A model generated the notes under the pieces. That model had not been told where the DNA came from. It worked only from the letters and a program-made list of their open reading frames with translations, and did not search any database. This document shows positions 1-9,344 of a stretch of DNA of 64,000 nt, piece by piece (the first letter of the stretch is position 1; the number at the start of each line of letters is the position of its first letter). The stretch spans positions 62,001-126,000 of the forward strand of contig CDRNVI010000083.1 in NCBI GenBank assembly GCA_977017575.1. Direction: 5' to 3'. The DNA comes from Paramoeba atlantica. Lineage: Eukaryota > Discosea. Made by a program: the position numbers and the translations under genes.

Positions 1-230
1 TACCACGCGCAAATGTCGGATTTAGTGCTCTGAGAGCAAAAATATGCGAAAATGACCCCATTTTTACCCGAAATTCGGCTATTTTTGGCTATAATCTTTC
101 CGTTTTCCAGGCTAAATTTTCTTTTTTAGGCTCTTCGTTAAACGCGGTGGTGGTTTTCAACTCGGAGAGCGTAGCATGAGTGACTTCTAAGTTGAAAACA
201 ACCACCGCGTTTAACGAAGAGCCTAAAAAT
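1..230 (-). mobile_element. Family A repeat, copy cut by the window edge, with terminal fold-back
   Basis: Bases 1-122 match, in reverse orientation, the segment after the hairpin of the copy at 14918-15825. Bases 123-230 form a long hairpin: the arms carry the core AGGCTCTTCGTTAAACGCGG and its complement, separated by an asymmetric centre. Related copies lie near 14.9, 23.3, 24.3, 28.1, 35.1, 35.8, 59.8 and 62.4 kb. No protein is encoded. I infer a non-autonomous fold-back element; the rest of this copy lies outside the window. Confidence 0.7.
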
Positions 231-365
231 TATTCAATTTTACACTATATTATTCAAATTAACACATTTATACTTTTAAGTGCACTTTTTTATACTTTTA
301 CACTCTCAGGTGTTATGCAGCAGTAGCACACACGTTCGTACGCGGTGACATGCCCATTGCTTTTT

Positions 366-480
366 CTTGGTGCACTGAGTATGACAAAATGTCGACATTT
401 CAGAAGGGTTGATTTTTTGGGTATCTTTGGTGCACTGAGTATGACAAAAGGGTGGTGCACTGAGTATGACAATCCAGGTC
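366..480. repeat. Three copies of a 19-bp word at the broken end of an LRR gene
   Basis: The word GGTGCACTGAGTATGACAA occurs at 369, 429 and 454 in the same orientation. It lies exactly where the LRR gene on the minus strand loses similarity to its paralogue at 45.1-45.9 kb, so it is probably the end of a small inserted element. Bases 231-365 are AT-rich and hold nothing I recognise. Confidence 0.6.
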
Positions 481-1059
481 TATTGGTCTCTCAAATCTAT
501 TTAAACACAAATCCAAGTTTACCAAGGAGCCAGGAAGCATTGTTAGGTCAAGAGATCCACTAAACTCGTTGCGATCTATAAACAAGTCAGTCATATTCGG
601 TGGAAGAGTAGTCAGATCGACCGCCCCAACATGTTCATTTGCACTTAATCGCAGATTAATTAGAGTATGACTTAATGCAGCGGTAGGAAGTTGACCACCG
701 AATTTCGTTACACCAAAGTAAGATGTACGCGCTATTCTGACCACGTGACGTGGACAGAACTCCCATGACAAATTTCCACAAGTTGCAGGCACATGAAAAA
801 GAATTTCAATTACCCTTTGCTCCTTGTCACATACCTCCCAGGAGCATACAGGGGCAGAGGCATTGCACCAACTCGCAGGACGATTCTTCAAGTACTGAGT
901 AAAGACTCGCACTTGATAATCATCTGAGGTGCTTGCAGAAGTCGTTTTGGAGCCGTAGCATCGATGTTTCCTTGGAGGACTGCTAGATGTTGGTGTATCA
1001 TCTGCTGCGTGTAACGTTAGAACGTGAACGAAAAAACCAATGAAGCAGAACAGCAGCAT
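400..1059 (-). CDS. LRR-1: secreted LRR protein, C-terminus cut by an insertion
   Basis: The first in-frame ATG is at 1059 and gives 219 residues. A hydrophobic leader (MLLFCFIGFFVHVLTLHAAD) is followed by a cap region with a C-S-W...C motif and then at least three LRRs of the L-P-P-x-[ML] type. It is a close paralogue of the locus at 45.1-45.9 kb. Compared with that copy it has lost two residues of the cap (CSWEVCD against CSWEGIVCD), and its last 20 or so codons are read from the inserted word array at 366-480. It is therefore truncated and may be non-functional. The role is unknown; a secreted or surface recognition protein is an inference from the LRR fold. Confidence 0.65.
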   Translation of the reverse strand: MLLFCFIGFFVHVLTLHAADDTPTSSSPPRKHRCYGSKTTSASTSDDYQVRVFTQYLKNRPASWCNASAPVCSWEVCDKEQRVIEILFHVPATCGNLSWEFCPRHVVRIARTSYFGVTKFGGQLPTAALSHTLINLRLSANEHVGAVDLTTLPPNMTDLFIDRNEFSGSLDLTMLPGSLVNLDLCLNRFERPIDLDCHTQCTTLLSYSVHQRYPKNQPF

Positions 1060-1392
1060 CGTACGCAAAACTTACAAATGGTATCACAAAAATTCTTCTC
1101 TAATAACGAAAAGTGTATCACAGTCGGGAAAACAAACAAAAAAAGTGCGAATGTAAATGAATAAAGCATTCGGAAAAACAGAGAATATTACTATTCGTTG
1201 ATTCCACATGAACGATACCTCATCTCCTTGCAAAGAACATGCCCTCTTTGCCTCATCAAACCCGTTGTACTCCCCTTAACTTACTGCATCGATAATAGCA
1301 ACGCCAAACACCTCAAAAATGCATCCCTGCGTCTTTGTTTCTCACCTGAAATGCCTCTTCACGAGAAGAGGCCCACTCTCCCCCTCGCCACT

Positions 1393-3681
1393 CTACCTGC
1401 GCAATTTCGTCTGAGGGGTCTTCTTCTGGTTCCCAGCCTCCAGATCCACCGGTCGGATCACGCACCCGGGGATTACCTCTACCGGAGGTCGGGTATTCTG
1501 GAACACCGTCATCTCAGTATTCCACTCCCTCCCGAGCGGCATGCGCATCGCTCGGTTGTACTGCTCCTCACTCTCATACGGGTACGGCACCTTATTTAAC
1601 CGGTACTTCTCCGAGACATTCTCCGAGAGCTCGCTAAGGTAGACATGCTCGAGACCCGCATCCCTGCGCTTGGCCTGGAGGACACGCAGCTCGAGCTGCT
1701 GTTTGGCTTTCAACCGGGAGAGACGAGCTTGCTGGATTCGGTTACGCTCCGGAGCTTCCCCTCCCCACTCCCCCCACCCCGGGAGAGCGGATTGAGGGTC
1801 CAGAGGGGTGAGGTCGGATTGCAGTGCCGCAGTCTTTTCTTTTTCAAGCTCACGCAGCAGCAGCTCGTCCGGGGCGAAGGCTGCGGAGATGAGCTGTTGC
1901 TGCTGGGTGGGAGCCGCGATTCGGGTGGTGTTTAAAGAGCGGGTGGTTTGGGGTGCTGAATAAGATAAAGGGTTTTGAGCAGTGTTTGATGAGGAAGTGT
2001 TGGGCGTACTTTTCGGAAAATTTCCGTTTTCCTCGTCTACTAAAGGTCGGGAAAATTTTTTGCGGCCTCCGGTTCGACTGGTCGTGACATGGAGGTCATG
2101 TTCTGTATTTTGAGTCCCGGAACCACATTGTTCCTCCCCATCTCCATGTTTACCATTTTTCCACTCCATCGCCTGCTGCTCCAGTTCCTCCACCTCGCGC
2201 AACATCTCCATCTCCTTCCGCTGCTGTGCTCGGCGCATAAACCCCATTCCTGCGAGTCCCTCCCTAGCATTCTGCGTCGGATCCGACGAAGATTCCACCC
2301 CCAACACAGCCGTAAGACTTTTGCCTTTTTTCTTTCTCCCTCCTGCCCCAACCTCCGCGTCACTCCCCTCCCCATCCAGCAACGCATCCACCAACGCGTC
2401 GGTTTGTTTACTCTCCTCCTCCTCTCGCTGCACCTGTCGCTCTGTTTCATACTCAGCCGAGCGCAGCACCCCCTCCTGCTCCCACTTTCGCGTTAACTCC
2501 TCATGTCTTCTCGCATCTTTATGCATCGCGTCCCGGGCGTTGGCATCCCACGACGCGAACTTCTTCACATGTCTCACCCACTTACTTGTGTTGCGGTGTC
2601 GCATGGTGGCTCTCTCGATCGCACGCAGCCGCTCCATACGCTGCTGCCGTTTCAAGGCCGCGGCATCGGGGTCGATTTCATGCAACCGCTGCAACGCGGC
2701 GTTGGCCGTTTTCTCCTCGTCCCTTCGCCTCATACGGTGGTAGGCACGCGATTTGATTTGATTCATACGTTTTCGTTTTTGTACATTCTGGGACATGATG
2801 CTTTTAAGTTTCGCAAGGTACCCGGCTGTGGGACGGGTCGTGTCCTCTACGGGAGTTGTCATACTCGTACTCGCATGTTTCATAGCTTCAAAAGATAGTT
2901 TTGTCCCCTCCCCTTCCTCATCTCCCTTTTGAAACAAAATATCTTCGCGTCCCCCATCTTGTGGGGATTCCGCACTATCCAGCAACCCTGTGGCCGCGTA
3001 CACCGCGTGCATGCGCTTCTCCAGCTCCGTGGTGGGCTCCAGTGCGGTACTGAGGGCCGCGAGGTTGTGACCGGAGCTCAGGTCCTTGGAGGAGCGTAGC
3101 GGGAAGGTGAGGTGGTCCGCGGTGCGCAGACGACTCACAAAGTAGTTCCACTTCTTAAGGTCCTGGGACACGAGCTCCCGGGTGTGGGCGCGGTCATGGG
3201 CGGCCTCGAGGGTGGAGCTCACGGCGACGGGGCTGGGGAGGACGTGCTCGTCGGCAATGGTTTGGACCCGGGAGGAGGAGGCGTGGGACATGAGGTGGTG
3301 GGACGTTTGCAGGAGTTTGGGGAGGGAGGCGCCGGGGGGTTGGGGGGTTTCGATAGGGTCGGGGCGCTTTTTGAGGGCAGATTTTTGTGTCGGTTTTGGA
3401 GGTGGTGGGGGTGTCGTTTTGGGGCTTGGGTGGGTTGGAGATACGGTTTCGGGTGGATGGGGTTGAGGTAGGAGGAAGGACGGTTTTTCTTCATCTTCTG
3501 AGTGCTCAAATATGTTGTTTTCAATGTTTAAAGAAATGTCAGTGGTGTTTTCTACATTCAAAGAGGACGAGATCTGTTGACGAGGAATCTTTTTTTGTTG
3601 GCGAGGTCGAGAAGAGATTGCTGACTTTTCATCAGTTGATCCACGCTTTCGACGAGAGGACAAGATCTTGCTTCCTGCCAT
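1393..3681 (-). CDS. UTP14: UTP14, small-subunit processome component
   Basis: This 762-residue protein carries Utp14 hallmarks. The block around residues 305-400 (SRAYHRMRRRDEE, then RATMRHRNTSKWVRHV) matches the conserved K-S-K-x-Y-R and M-x-L-R-H-x-N-x-S-K-W segment. GWGEWGG lies near residue 632. A C-terminal block resembles the family's Y-P-F-x-S-x-x-Q-Y-x-x-S-M-x-x-P-L-G-x-E-W-N-T region (here YPYESEEQYNRAMRMPLG). Utp14 is a nucleolar factor of the 90S pre-ribosome that activates the helicase Dhr1 in 18S rRNA maturation. The N-terminal quarter is Pro/Ser-rich and very C-rich on the coding strand. The nearest upstream sequence is T-rich without a clear AG acceptor. Confidence 0.93.
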   Translation of the reverse strand: MAGSKILSSRRKRGSTDEKSAISSRPRQQKKIPRQQISSSLNVENTTDISLNIENNIFEHSEDEEKPSFLLPQPHPPETVSPTHPSPKTTPPPPPKPTQKSALKKRPDPIETPQPPGASLPKLLQTSHHLMSHASSSRVQTIADEHVLPSPVAVSSTLEAAHDRAHTRELVSQDLKKWNYFVSRLRTADHLTFPLRSSKDLSSGHNLAALSTALEPTTELEKRMHAVYAATGLLDSAESPQDGGREDILFQKGDEEGEGTKLSFEAMKHASTSMTTPVEDTTRPTAGYLAKLKSIMSQNVQKRKRMNQIKSRAYHRMRRRDEEKTANAALQRLHEIDPDAAALKRQQRMERLRAIERATMRHRNTSKWVRHVKKFASWDANARDAMHKDARRHEELTRKWEQEGVLRSAEYETERQVQREEEESKQTDALVDALLDGEGSDAEVGAGGRKKKGKSLTAVLGVESSSDPTQNAREGLAGMGFMRRAQQRKEMEMLREVEELEQQAMEWKNGKHGDGEEQCGSGTQNTEHDLHVTTSRTGGRKKFSRPLVDEENGNFPKSTPNTSSSNTAQNPLSYSAPQTTRSLNTTRIAAPTQQQQLISAAFAPDELLLRELEKEKTAALQSDLTPLDPQSALPGWGEWGGEAPERNRIQQARLSRLKAKQQLELRVLQAKRRDAGLEHVYLSELSENVSEKYRLNKVPYPYESEEQYNRAMRMPLGREWNTEMTVFQNTRPPVEVIPGCVIRPVDLEAGNQKKTPQTKLRR

Positions 3682-3973
3682 TCAGCAAAAGAAATTAAAA
3701 AAAGAATTCAAGAAAATTATGTAGGGTCAAACTCGATTACAAGGTGTCTTCAAGAACGTGGCTATACAACTTCCTATATGAGAATGTTTTCATATCAGCA
3801 AGAAGCTCAGAAATATTGTTTATTTTTCACGTCGAATGCATTTGAGTGCATGAAAAGTACTAATGCCAGGCAAGAATCAAGAAAGAAATTATACAGAAAA
3901 GATTAAAAAACAAATTTAAAAAACATATTTCAATGACATGTATTATTGCGGACTTACTCACGATATATTCTCC

Positions 3974-4390
3974 TTAATCTGAAGATGTCAATTTAGACGT
4001 CCCTGAGACATCTCTATTCCATGAGGTCCAAATGTCTTCGTTTTCGTTCATCGGAGTCAGCGTTAAAATACGACGCGATCTCTTAGCAGTAGTGTGTATT
4101 TCTTTGCTTCCGAAGTGAATATTTGACACACTCTCTACCGAAGAGCACGGATCTTTTCCAGATAGCTCAACTCGTGATACATCAATATCGCCTGGACGTG
4201 TATTTGAGTTTGTCGGATCCGAGCTGTCCATAGGAAGCGACATGTCCTTACTTCCACTTTTAGGAGAAACCGTCGAATGTATTTGTAGATTCCTTGTTTT
4301 CTTTGAATCTTTCAACGGAGCTATTTGTACAAGATGGTAGCCTCGAGAACTTTTCGTAACGGGTTTTTCTGAGCGCTTCCTCTGATCTTA
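3974..4390 (-). other. Open frame continuing past the UAA of the coiled-coil gene
   Basis: The coiled-coil gene ends at a TAA at 4388-4390. The same frame then stays open for about 137 more codons to 3974, rich in S, T, K, D and R like a real coding tail. No ATG lies near its beginning, so it is unlikely to be a separate gene. It may be a C-terminus cut off by a nonsense mutation, a readthrough extension, or a sequencing error. Bases 3682-3973 are AT-rich with no recognisable feature. Confidence 0.5.
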
Positions 4391-5815
4391 TGCTGTAGAT
4401 GCTGATTCTGTAGGACATACTCTTTTCCCCTTTCTATCGGAAACGCAATGCATTGGAACTTTGGATTGCTGCTCTTTGAGTAAAGTGTTCTGAGCCTGAC
4501 GCAACTCTAGCTTTAGCTCTACGTTGTCTACTCGAAGTGCTGAAAGTTCACTGTCTATATAAATGGCCCGTTCTCTCAACTTGGAGACATCCAGTTGTAA
4601 AATTTGAAGTGATTCTGTTATAATTCGTTTCTCGGTTTGGCATTGAAGCAGATAACACTTTAGTTGAAGATCATTTCGTGCACGGTCTTCACCACAAGCT
4701 AAGTGACATGTCACATCCTGTGCGATTTCTCGGTAGATATCCAAGATTACAGCATTTCGCTGCTCTAACGCATTCACGTACAATTGACCATGACATAAAC
4801 GAAGAAATGAATCCATACTTTTAGGACAGCGGATAGCATGCTGTAGCTCTAGTGAATCAATGTTGAAAGTTTTCGACTGGGTGTATGGCTCCTCAGAAGT
4901 GGCAAGATTCGCAAGTGGCGTGCTCTCCTCATTATGCGCAGAATCGGCGGCATCAGAACTTTCGTATAAATTCATCTCTTTCTCTAGTGCTTTGCTCTTT
5001 ATCAAACGCAGATCGATGAATTTTGCTTTTATAATGTCAACTGACCTTTTTATCTGTCTCTTACGAGCTTCGAGCTCACCATGATTGCTACTATTTCCCG
5101 CAAAGAAAAGCTTGGTGCTTTCTTCCGCTTTCGTAACAGACTTCAAGAAGTTTGAATGAACAGAAAGTAGTGATTCTTTTTCCAAAAGCTCCCTTGCCAA
5201 AAGGTTTCTTAATTCTTCGATTCTAGATTTTTTGTCTGCATATGTGATCTTTGAAGAATTCCATTTGCGACACATCAAGGTGCTTTGGCTTCGTAGGGCG
5301 TTGTTTGCTTCTTCTAGTTCGCAAAATCTATTATTTTCCGAATCTTCACAATTTTTTAAATTATCGTATATCTGTTGGACTTCATCAATATGCTTTTCAA
5401 CTGAAGAAAATCGAACGCAAAGCGCTAAGTCTTTATCGCGCGCTTCAAGGATTGCTAATTCGCTCTCTCCCTTTTTAGTAGCTGCACCTTTTTCATCGCT
5501 TTCGTCGCTTCTTTGGGCATTTACAGCTATGATCTGATCCCCTAATTCACGTATAAGACGATCATGTTCTTTTAAATTTTGTAACAGTCTGCGTTCTGTG
5601 CTTTCCAAAGCCTGTTCTTGCTCGCGCTGATCGCATATCACTTCTTGTAGACGCTCTTGATGTAGCGCAGCTAATGCAGAACTTTGGAAATCCAAAGATT
5701 CCGATGGAAAATGAGAAGTGTTCGGACAATAAGAGTCAAATTCTTCTCTGAGTGTAGTGGATGAATTCGCTTTCCCAAGGCGGCTTTCCAGGCTACTCAG
5801 CGAAGGGGCAAACAT
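4388..5815 (-). CDS. Coiled-coil protein of unknown function
   Basis: This is a 475-residue protein with long heptad-like stretches rich in E, K, L, Q and R (about residues 48-120, 150-260 and 370-460). I see no enzyme motif, signal peptide or membrane segment. It may be cytoskeletal or flagellar, but that is only suggested by the coiled coils. The coding sequence is AT-rich, unlike UTP14 next to it. The start ATG at 5815 is preceded by an AT-rich leader. The frame continues openly beyond the stop codon (see 3974-4390). Confidence 0.75.
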   Translation of the reverse strand: MFAPSLSSLESRLGKANSSTTLREEFDSYCPNTSHFPSESLDFQSSALAALHQERLQEVICDQREQEQALESTERRLLQNLKEHDRLIRELGDQIIAVNAQRSDESDEKGAATKKGESELAILEARDKDLALCVRFSSVEKHIDEVQQIYDNLKNCEDSENNRFCELEEANNALRSQSTLMCRKWNSSKITYADKKSRIEELRNLLARELLEKESLLSVHSNFLKSVTKAEESTKLFFAGNSSNHGELEARKRQIKRSVDIIKAKFIDLRLIKSKALEKEMNLYESSDAADSAHNEESTPLANLATSEEPYTQSKTFNIDSLELQHAIRCPKSMDSFLRLCHGQLYVNALEQRNAVILDIYREIAQDVTCHLACGEDRARNDLQLKCYLLQCQTEKRIITESLQILQLDVSKLRERAIYIDSELSALRVDNVELKLELRQAQNTLLKEQQSKVPMHCVSDRKGKRVCPTESASTA

Positions 5816-5964
5816 TTGTGGATATATCGGAAATTTGACGAGGCGTCATGCGGTAGATGAAGTAATTCAATTAAAAAACATGGCTATTGGCATCTTTGAA
5901 TAAATTCCAAAAACGTAATTGGGGTCCAAAAACATGTGACTTTTGTATTTAGCACCTTTGTATA

Positions 5965-6724
5965 CAGGGGGTGACACGATAATATGGGGGGGTCAAAAAT
6001 CGTATAAATTGTCCAATTTTGGAAAGTAGCACCGCATTCGAGAGCTCTCTCAGAGATACGTGTCACCTGCTATGGCGTTTCCCGTGCTTTAATTGTTTGT
6101 TATTTTCTATTAAAATACGTTTTCGGAACTTGCAATTTTCTTCAATTTCATCGATTTTTTCGATATTTTAGGTATTTTCCTTCTATTTTTTATCTTTCCG
6201 CCGCGTTATGCCACAGAAACGGGCTTGTTCCAATAACAAGGGTGCAAAGCACCGTGATGGGAATTGTTACAGTCCTCGAGGACAGCTTAAAGTCACCCAC
6301 CGCATATTTTTAGTAAAGAAGTATGAAGAAACGGGGTCCTTTTCTTCCGTTATGCCCCACAAGCTCATTATGCCCCACGAATTGGTCATAATTGCGTTCG
6401 GCGATCGCATCTGGATTGATTTGTTGAAAGGAGAACAGAACAAAACATTTTTAAACACTTTGAAGACTGTTCTAACTTGTATTAAGATTACATTACAAAA
6501 ACATGGAGGTCATTGTGGATACTAAATGACATATTTTTCATAATTTCAAACTTGCAATTGCTGTTTTCAGCCCCTTTGGCATAGGGACCTACCCCCCTGG
6601 ACACGGGAAACGCAATAGCAGGTGACACGTATCTCTGAGAGAGCTCTCGAATGCGGTGCTATTTTCTAAAATTGGACTAGTTATAAAAAATTTGACCCCC
6701 CCCATATTTTCGTGCCACCCCCTG
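5965..6724. mobile_element. TA-flanked inverted-repeat element (760 bp), Tc1/mariner-like MITE
   Basis: TA dinucleotides at 5963-5964 and 6725-6726 flank inverted termini starting CAGGGGGTG. The inverted repeats run about 130 bp on each side (roughly 5965-6092 and 6598-6724) and share a long stretch around AGAGAGCTCTCGAATGCGG. The interior is AT-rich and repeats a short ATGCC(C)CACAA-like word three times. A small open frame at 6208-6525 has no recognisable domain. The TA target and CAGGGG terminus fit a non-autonomous Tc1/mariner-type element. Confidence 0.75.
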
Positions 6725-7163
6725 TATGTGCATGATAATATTTTCCAAAACAAGATACAGGGGGGATTAAGTTGTGGACATAAGTTACTTATGTCCCCTC
6801 CATCCGTGAGATGGCAGTTCCAGGGCGTCATGCAGTACCCATGAAACCGCACTCTCCATGATCAAGTGACCTTCGCTTCAAGGGAAAAGAGAGAAAATGC
6901 ACCTCTTTTACTAAAAATTAAGAACAATTCTATTTTTTAACATACTTTTGCTCGTTACCACCTTTTTCGCATTAACACGACTTTTGTTGACATACCGTAG
7001 ACCCCCCAGTAATGGCCCCCCCCCAGTAACAAAGATTTGACCCTTTTTCGGCTGACCCCCAGTAACAAAGATTTGGCTCGGGATTTGGCTTCGTAGTTTT
7101 CTGAGGTTTCACCCGAAGCCCCTCCTGTATGTACTCTTATGAACATGTATTCAAAACTCGTAT
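6725..7163. other. Intergenic stretch with fragments of G-tract elements
   Basis: Near 6756 a TA is followed by CAGGGGGGATTAAGTTG, which looks like the end of another TA element. At 6993-7090 lies a fragment of family D: TACCGTAGACCCCCCAGTAA followed by two copies of CCCCCAGTAACAAAGATTTG. Complete family-D copies are at 14.4 and 62.1 kb. I see no gene here. Confidence 0.55.
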
Positions 7164-7961
7164 CTAGGATGGCAAATCCCTTTGAATTCCGTAAAAGACA
7201 CCAAATGGAAGTTCCCCTTGAGGTATGTACCTCGTAAAAGAATTTGCCCCCAAATTTAAATGAATACGAATACGTTTTTGAACATTGAGCGCACTTAAAT
7301 CCACCTCCCCAAAAAACATGTTATCATACAACAAAAGTTGTTCCAAAGACGCGGGAAGACAATCCAACGCAACCTCCCCGGTCAAATAATTATTTCTCAA
7401 ATCCAACCGTCTCAGAGAGGCCGGAAGAGAAGACAAATCAATCCCCCCTTTAAAATCATTTCTCGACAACGCGAGGTGTTCCAACGCGGGGGGAAGCACC
7501 GTGAGGTCGACCTCCCCGGAGAAACTACACACCTCCGCGCGGAACACACGCAGCCCCGGGGGTAAGGCCGCGAAGTCCACCCGGCCACATAGCTTCGGGT
7601 GGTGACTTAAGTGCAGCTCACGCAGGGATGGGGGGAGCTGTGACCAGCGCAACGCCCCGGAGAGGTCCCAGTTCATCAGGCGTTCGTGGGTCCAGTCGAT
7701 GGTGTCGACCTCCGGGCGGGTGGGGCACTCCACCCCCTCCCACGTACACACGGACACCGCCCGGGGCGGGGAGAAGAGCCGGAAGAAGCGAGGGGGCTGG
7801 AACCGTTTCCAGGTCGGGTGGCGGGTCTCGAGGCCCCCGGTGAAGCGCCAGAGCAGGTCCTCGGGGGAGAGGACGGAGTGGTGGACTTTTCCAATACGGG
7901 GGTGGGGGGGGAGGGGGGTGTCGGAGGGGGTGAGGGCGTGGAGGGTGGGGGGAAGGAACAT
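7164..7961 (-). CDS. LRR-2: GC-rich LRR protein
   Basis: I chose the first in-frame ATG at 7961 (265 residues); the open frame extends upstream without an ATG. A cap with V-C-T-W-E-G-V-E-C lies near residue 75, followed by about six 23-residue LRRs (e.g. LPPALEHLALSRNDFKGGID). Its 5' half is extremely C-rich on the coding strand, unlike most LRR genes here, and lacks a convincing signal peptide from this ATG, although the upstream codons would encode a hydrophobic run (LLSHIFLFLPSSLLPF). No membrane anchor is seen. Confidence 0.75.
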   Translation of the reverse strand: MFLPPTLHALTPSDTPLPPHPRIGKVHHSVLSPEDLLWRFTGGLETRHPTWKRFQPPRFFRLFSPPRAVSVCTWEGVECPTRPEVDTIDWTHERLMNWDLSGALRWSQLPPSLRELHLSHHPKLCGRVDFAALPPGLRVFRAEVCSFSGEVDLTVLPPALEHLALSRNDFKGGIDLSSLPASLRRLDLRNNYLTGEVALDCLPASLEQLLLYDNMFFGEVDLSALNVQKRIRIHLNLGANSFTRYIPQGELPFGVFYGIQRDLPS

Positions 7962-8265
7962 GGGGGGAGAAAAGGGGAGGAGAGAGGAGGGGAGGAATAA
8001 GAAAATGTGTGAAAGGAGTGGAGTGTGAAGGTTGTTGCAAAAGAACAAATTAATACAACTTCTTTTATAATTTAATTCACCTGCATATTTTTAATGTCGC
8101 AAATGAAATAACTTGACCTTAGTTTTAAGAGTGAGATTGTGGTACGAGGGAGAGCAAAGTTTGTGTCGTGTAGCTCCGAAAAGTGGCTTTGAAAACTAAT
8201 GTTATAGATGATATAGGTAGTTGCATTTTTTCAAAGTATGGAGCTAGTAATACGAGGCCCACACA

Positions 8266-9012
8266 CTAAGTATGTAGACCCAGAGCTTGTCTGGAAACAG
8301 ATTTGTCTATTGTTATGTTTGTTCTATCTATCTTAGTAAAAAGTAAATTTGTCTTCGTAATTTCCCCGTAAAGATGCTCATTAGTAGACAAAATTAAAGT
8401 GCTGAGAGATGAAGGCAAATTTTCAAAATAGACGGCCCCTGAAAAAGCATTATTTTCAAGGTTAACATACGTTAATATTGGCGGTAATTCACTCAAACAT
8501 ATCGCACCAGAAAAAGCATTGCCTTGAAGGTAAAGTTTAAGGAGTTTTGGCGGTAGCTGTGTTAGACATATTTCGCCGCTAAATCCGTTGTTAGATAGAC
8601 AAAGCAACTCCAAGCTGGGGGGAAGACTTGTTAAATCTATTGGCCCAGAAAAATTATTGAACCCAAGATTCAAATGTCGAAGACTAAGCGGAAGACTATT
8701 TAGCGCAATATCGCCACTCATAAAATTTCCGCACGTGTCAAACTCTTCGACGGTGCAGCTAAGATGGGACAATTCTAGTGTCCCAGCAAGTTGCATCATA
8801 CGCCAGGTGATCGATATTTGCGCGCGTTCATTGTATTGTACGCCTCTCCACTCTGATAGTGGAGTGTTCAAACTCCATGAACTATGCCTGTTTTGTAAAT
8901 TCCTTACAAGTCGATCGAGTTCGTACTCGGGAGGTAAATTTTCTAACCGTACTCTTGCTGTACGCACAGTTTGTGTCTCTGCGAAGTCAGCAAGAAAGCA
9001 AATAAAAAGCAT
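8266..9012 (-). CDS. LRR-3: secreted LRR protein
   Basis: The ATG at 9012 gives 248 residues with a short signal peptide (MLFICFLADFAETQT). The cap domain (ARVRLENLPPEYEL...) has lost its usual cysteine pair: W-R-G-V-Q-Y stands where W-x-G-V-x-C is expected. About six LRRs of the L-P-P-x-L...N-x-F-S-G-x-I-x-L type follow, ending in a short hydrophilic tail. It sits in tandem with LRR-2 on the same strand. Extracellular recognition is an inference from the fold. Confidence 0.8.
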   Translation of the reverse strand: MLFICFLADFAETQTVRTARVRLENLPPEYELDRLVRNLQNRHSSWSLNTPLSEWRGVQYNERAQISITWRMMQLAGTLELSHLSCTVEEFDTCGNFMSGDIALNSLPLSLRHLNLGFNNFSGPIDLTSLPPSLELLCLSNNGFSGEICLTQLPPKLLKLYLQGNAFSGAICLSELPPILTYVNLENNAFSGAVYFENLPSSLSTLILSTNEHLYGEITKTNLLFTKIDRTNITIDKSVSRQALGLHT

Positions 9013-9344
9013 GGAGTAAATATTTATCAATAGTTAGCCATAAGTGAGGATTAAGACCTAATTTCTAGCACTGCATTTCCAGACGTTATGCACAGTATGT
9101 TGCGCGTTCTGAGTATTAAAGATCTAAAGAGTCCCAACAATAAGTGGAGAAACAAGAATACACGAAATGCCTATACACAAAACAAATTCGTAAAATTTAG
9201 AAGTATGGTGACGGACTTGGATCGCATAGTTGAACCCACAAAAGTATACCGTAAAAAAGATGTAAAAAACTCCAAAGATAATACTTGGAGTCAATTTGCG
9301 TCTGAAAAACGAGTAAACACGCCCCCTTTGATGAGTAACCATAC

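Noticed and set aside
6208-6525. Small protein inside the 760-bp TA element
   Set aside because: No transposase motif. It is probably a chance open frame in a non-autonomous element.
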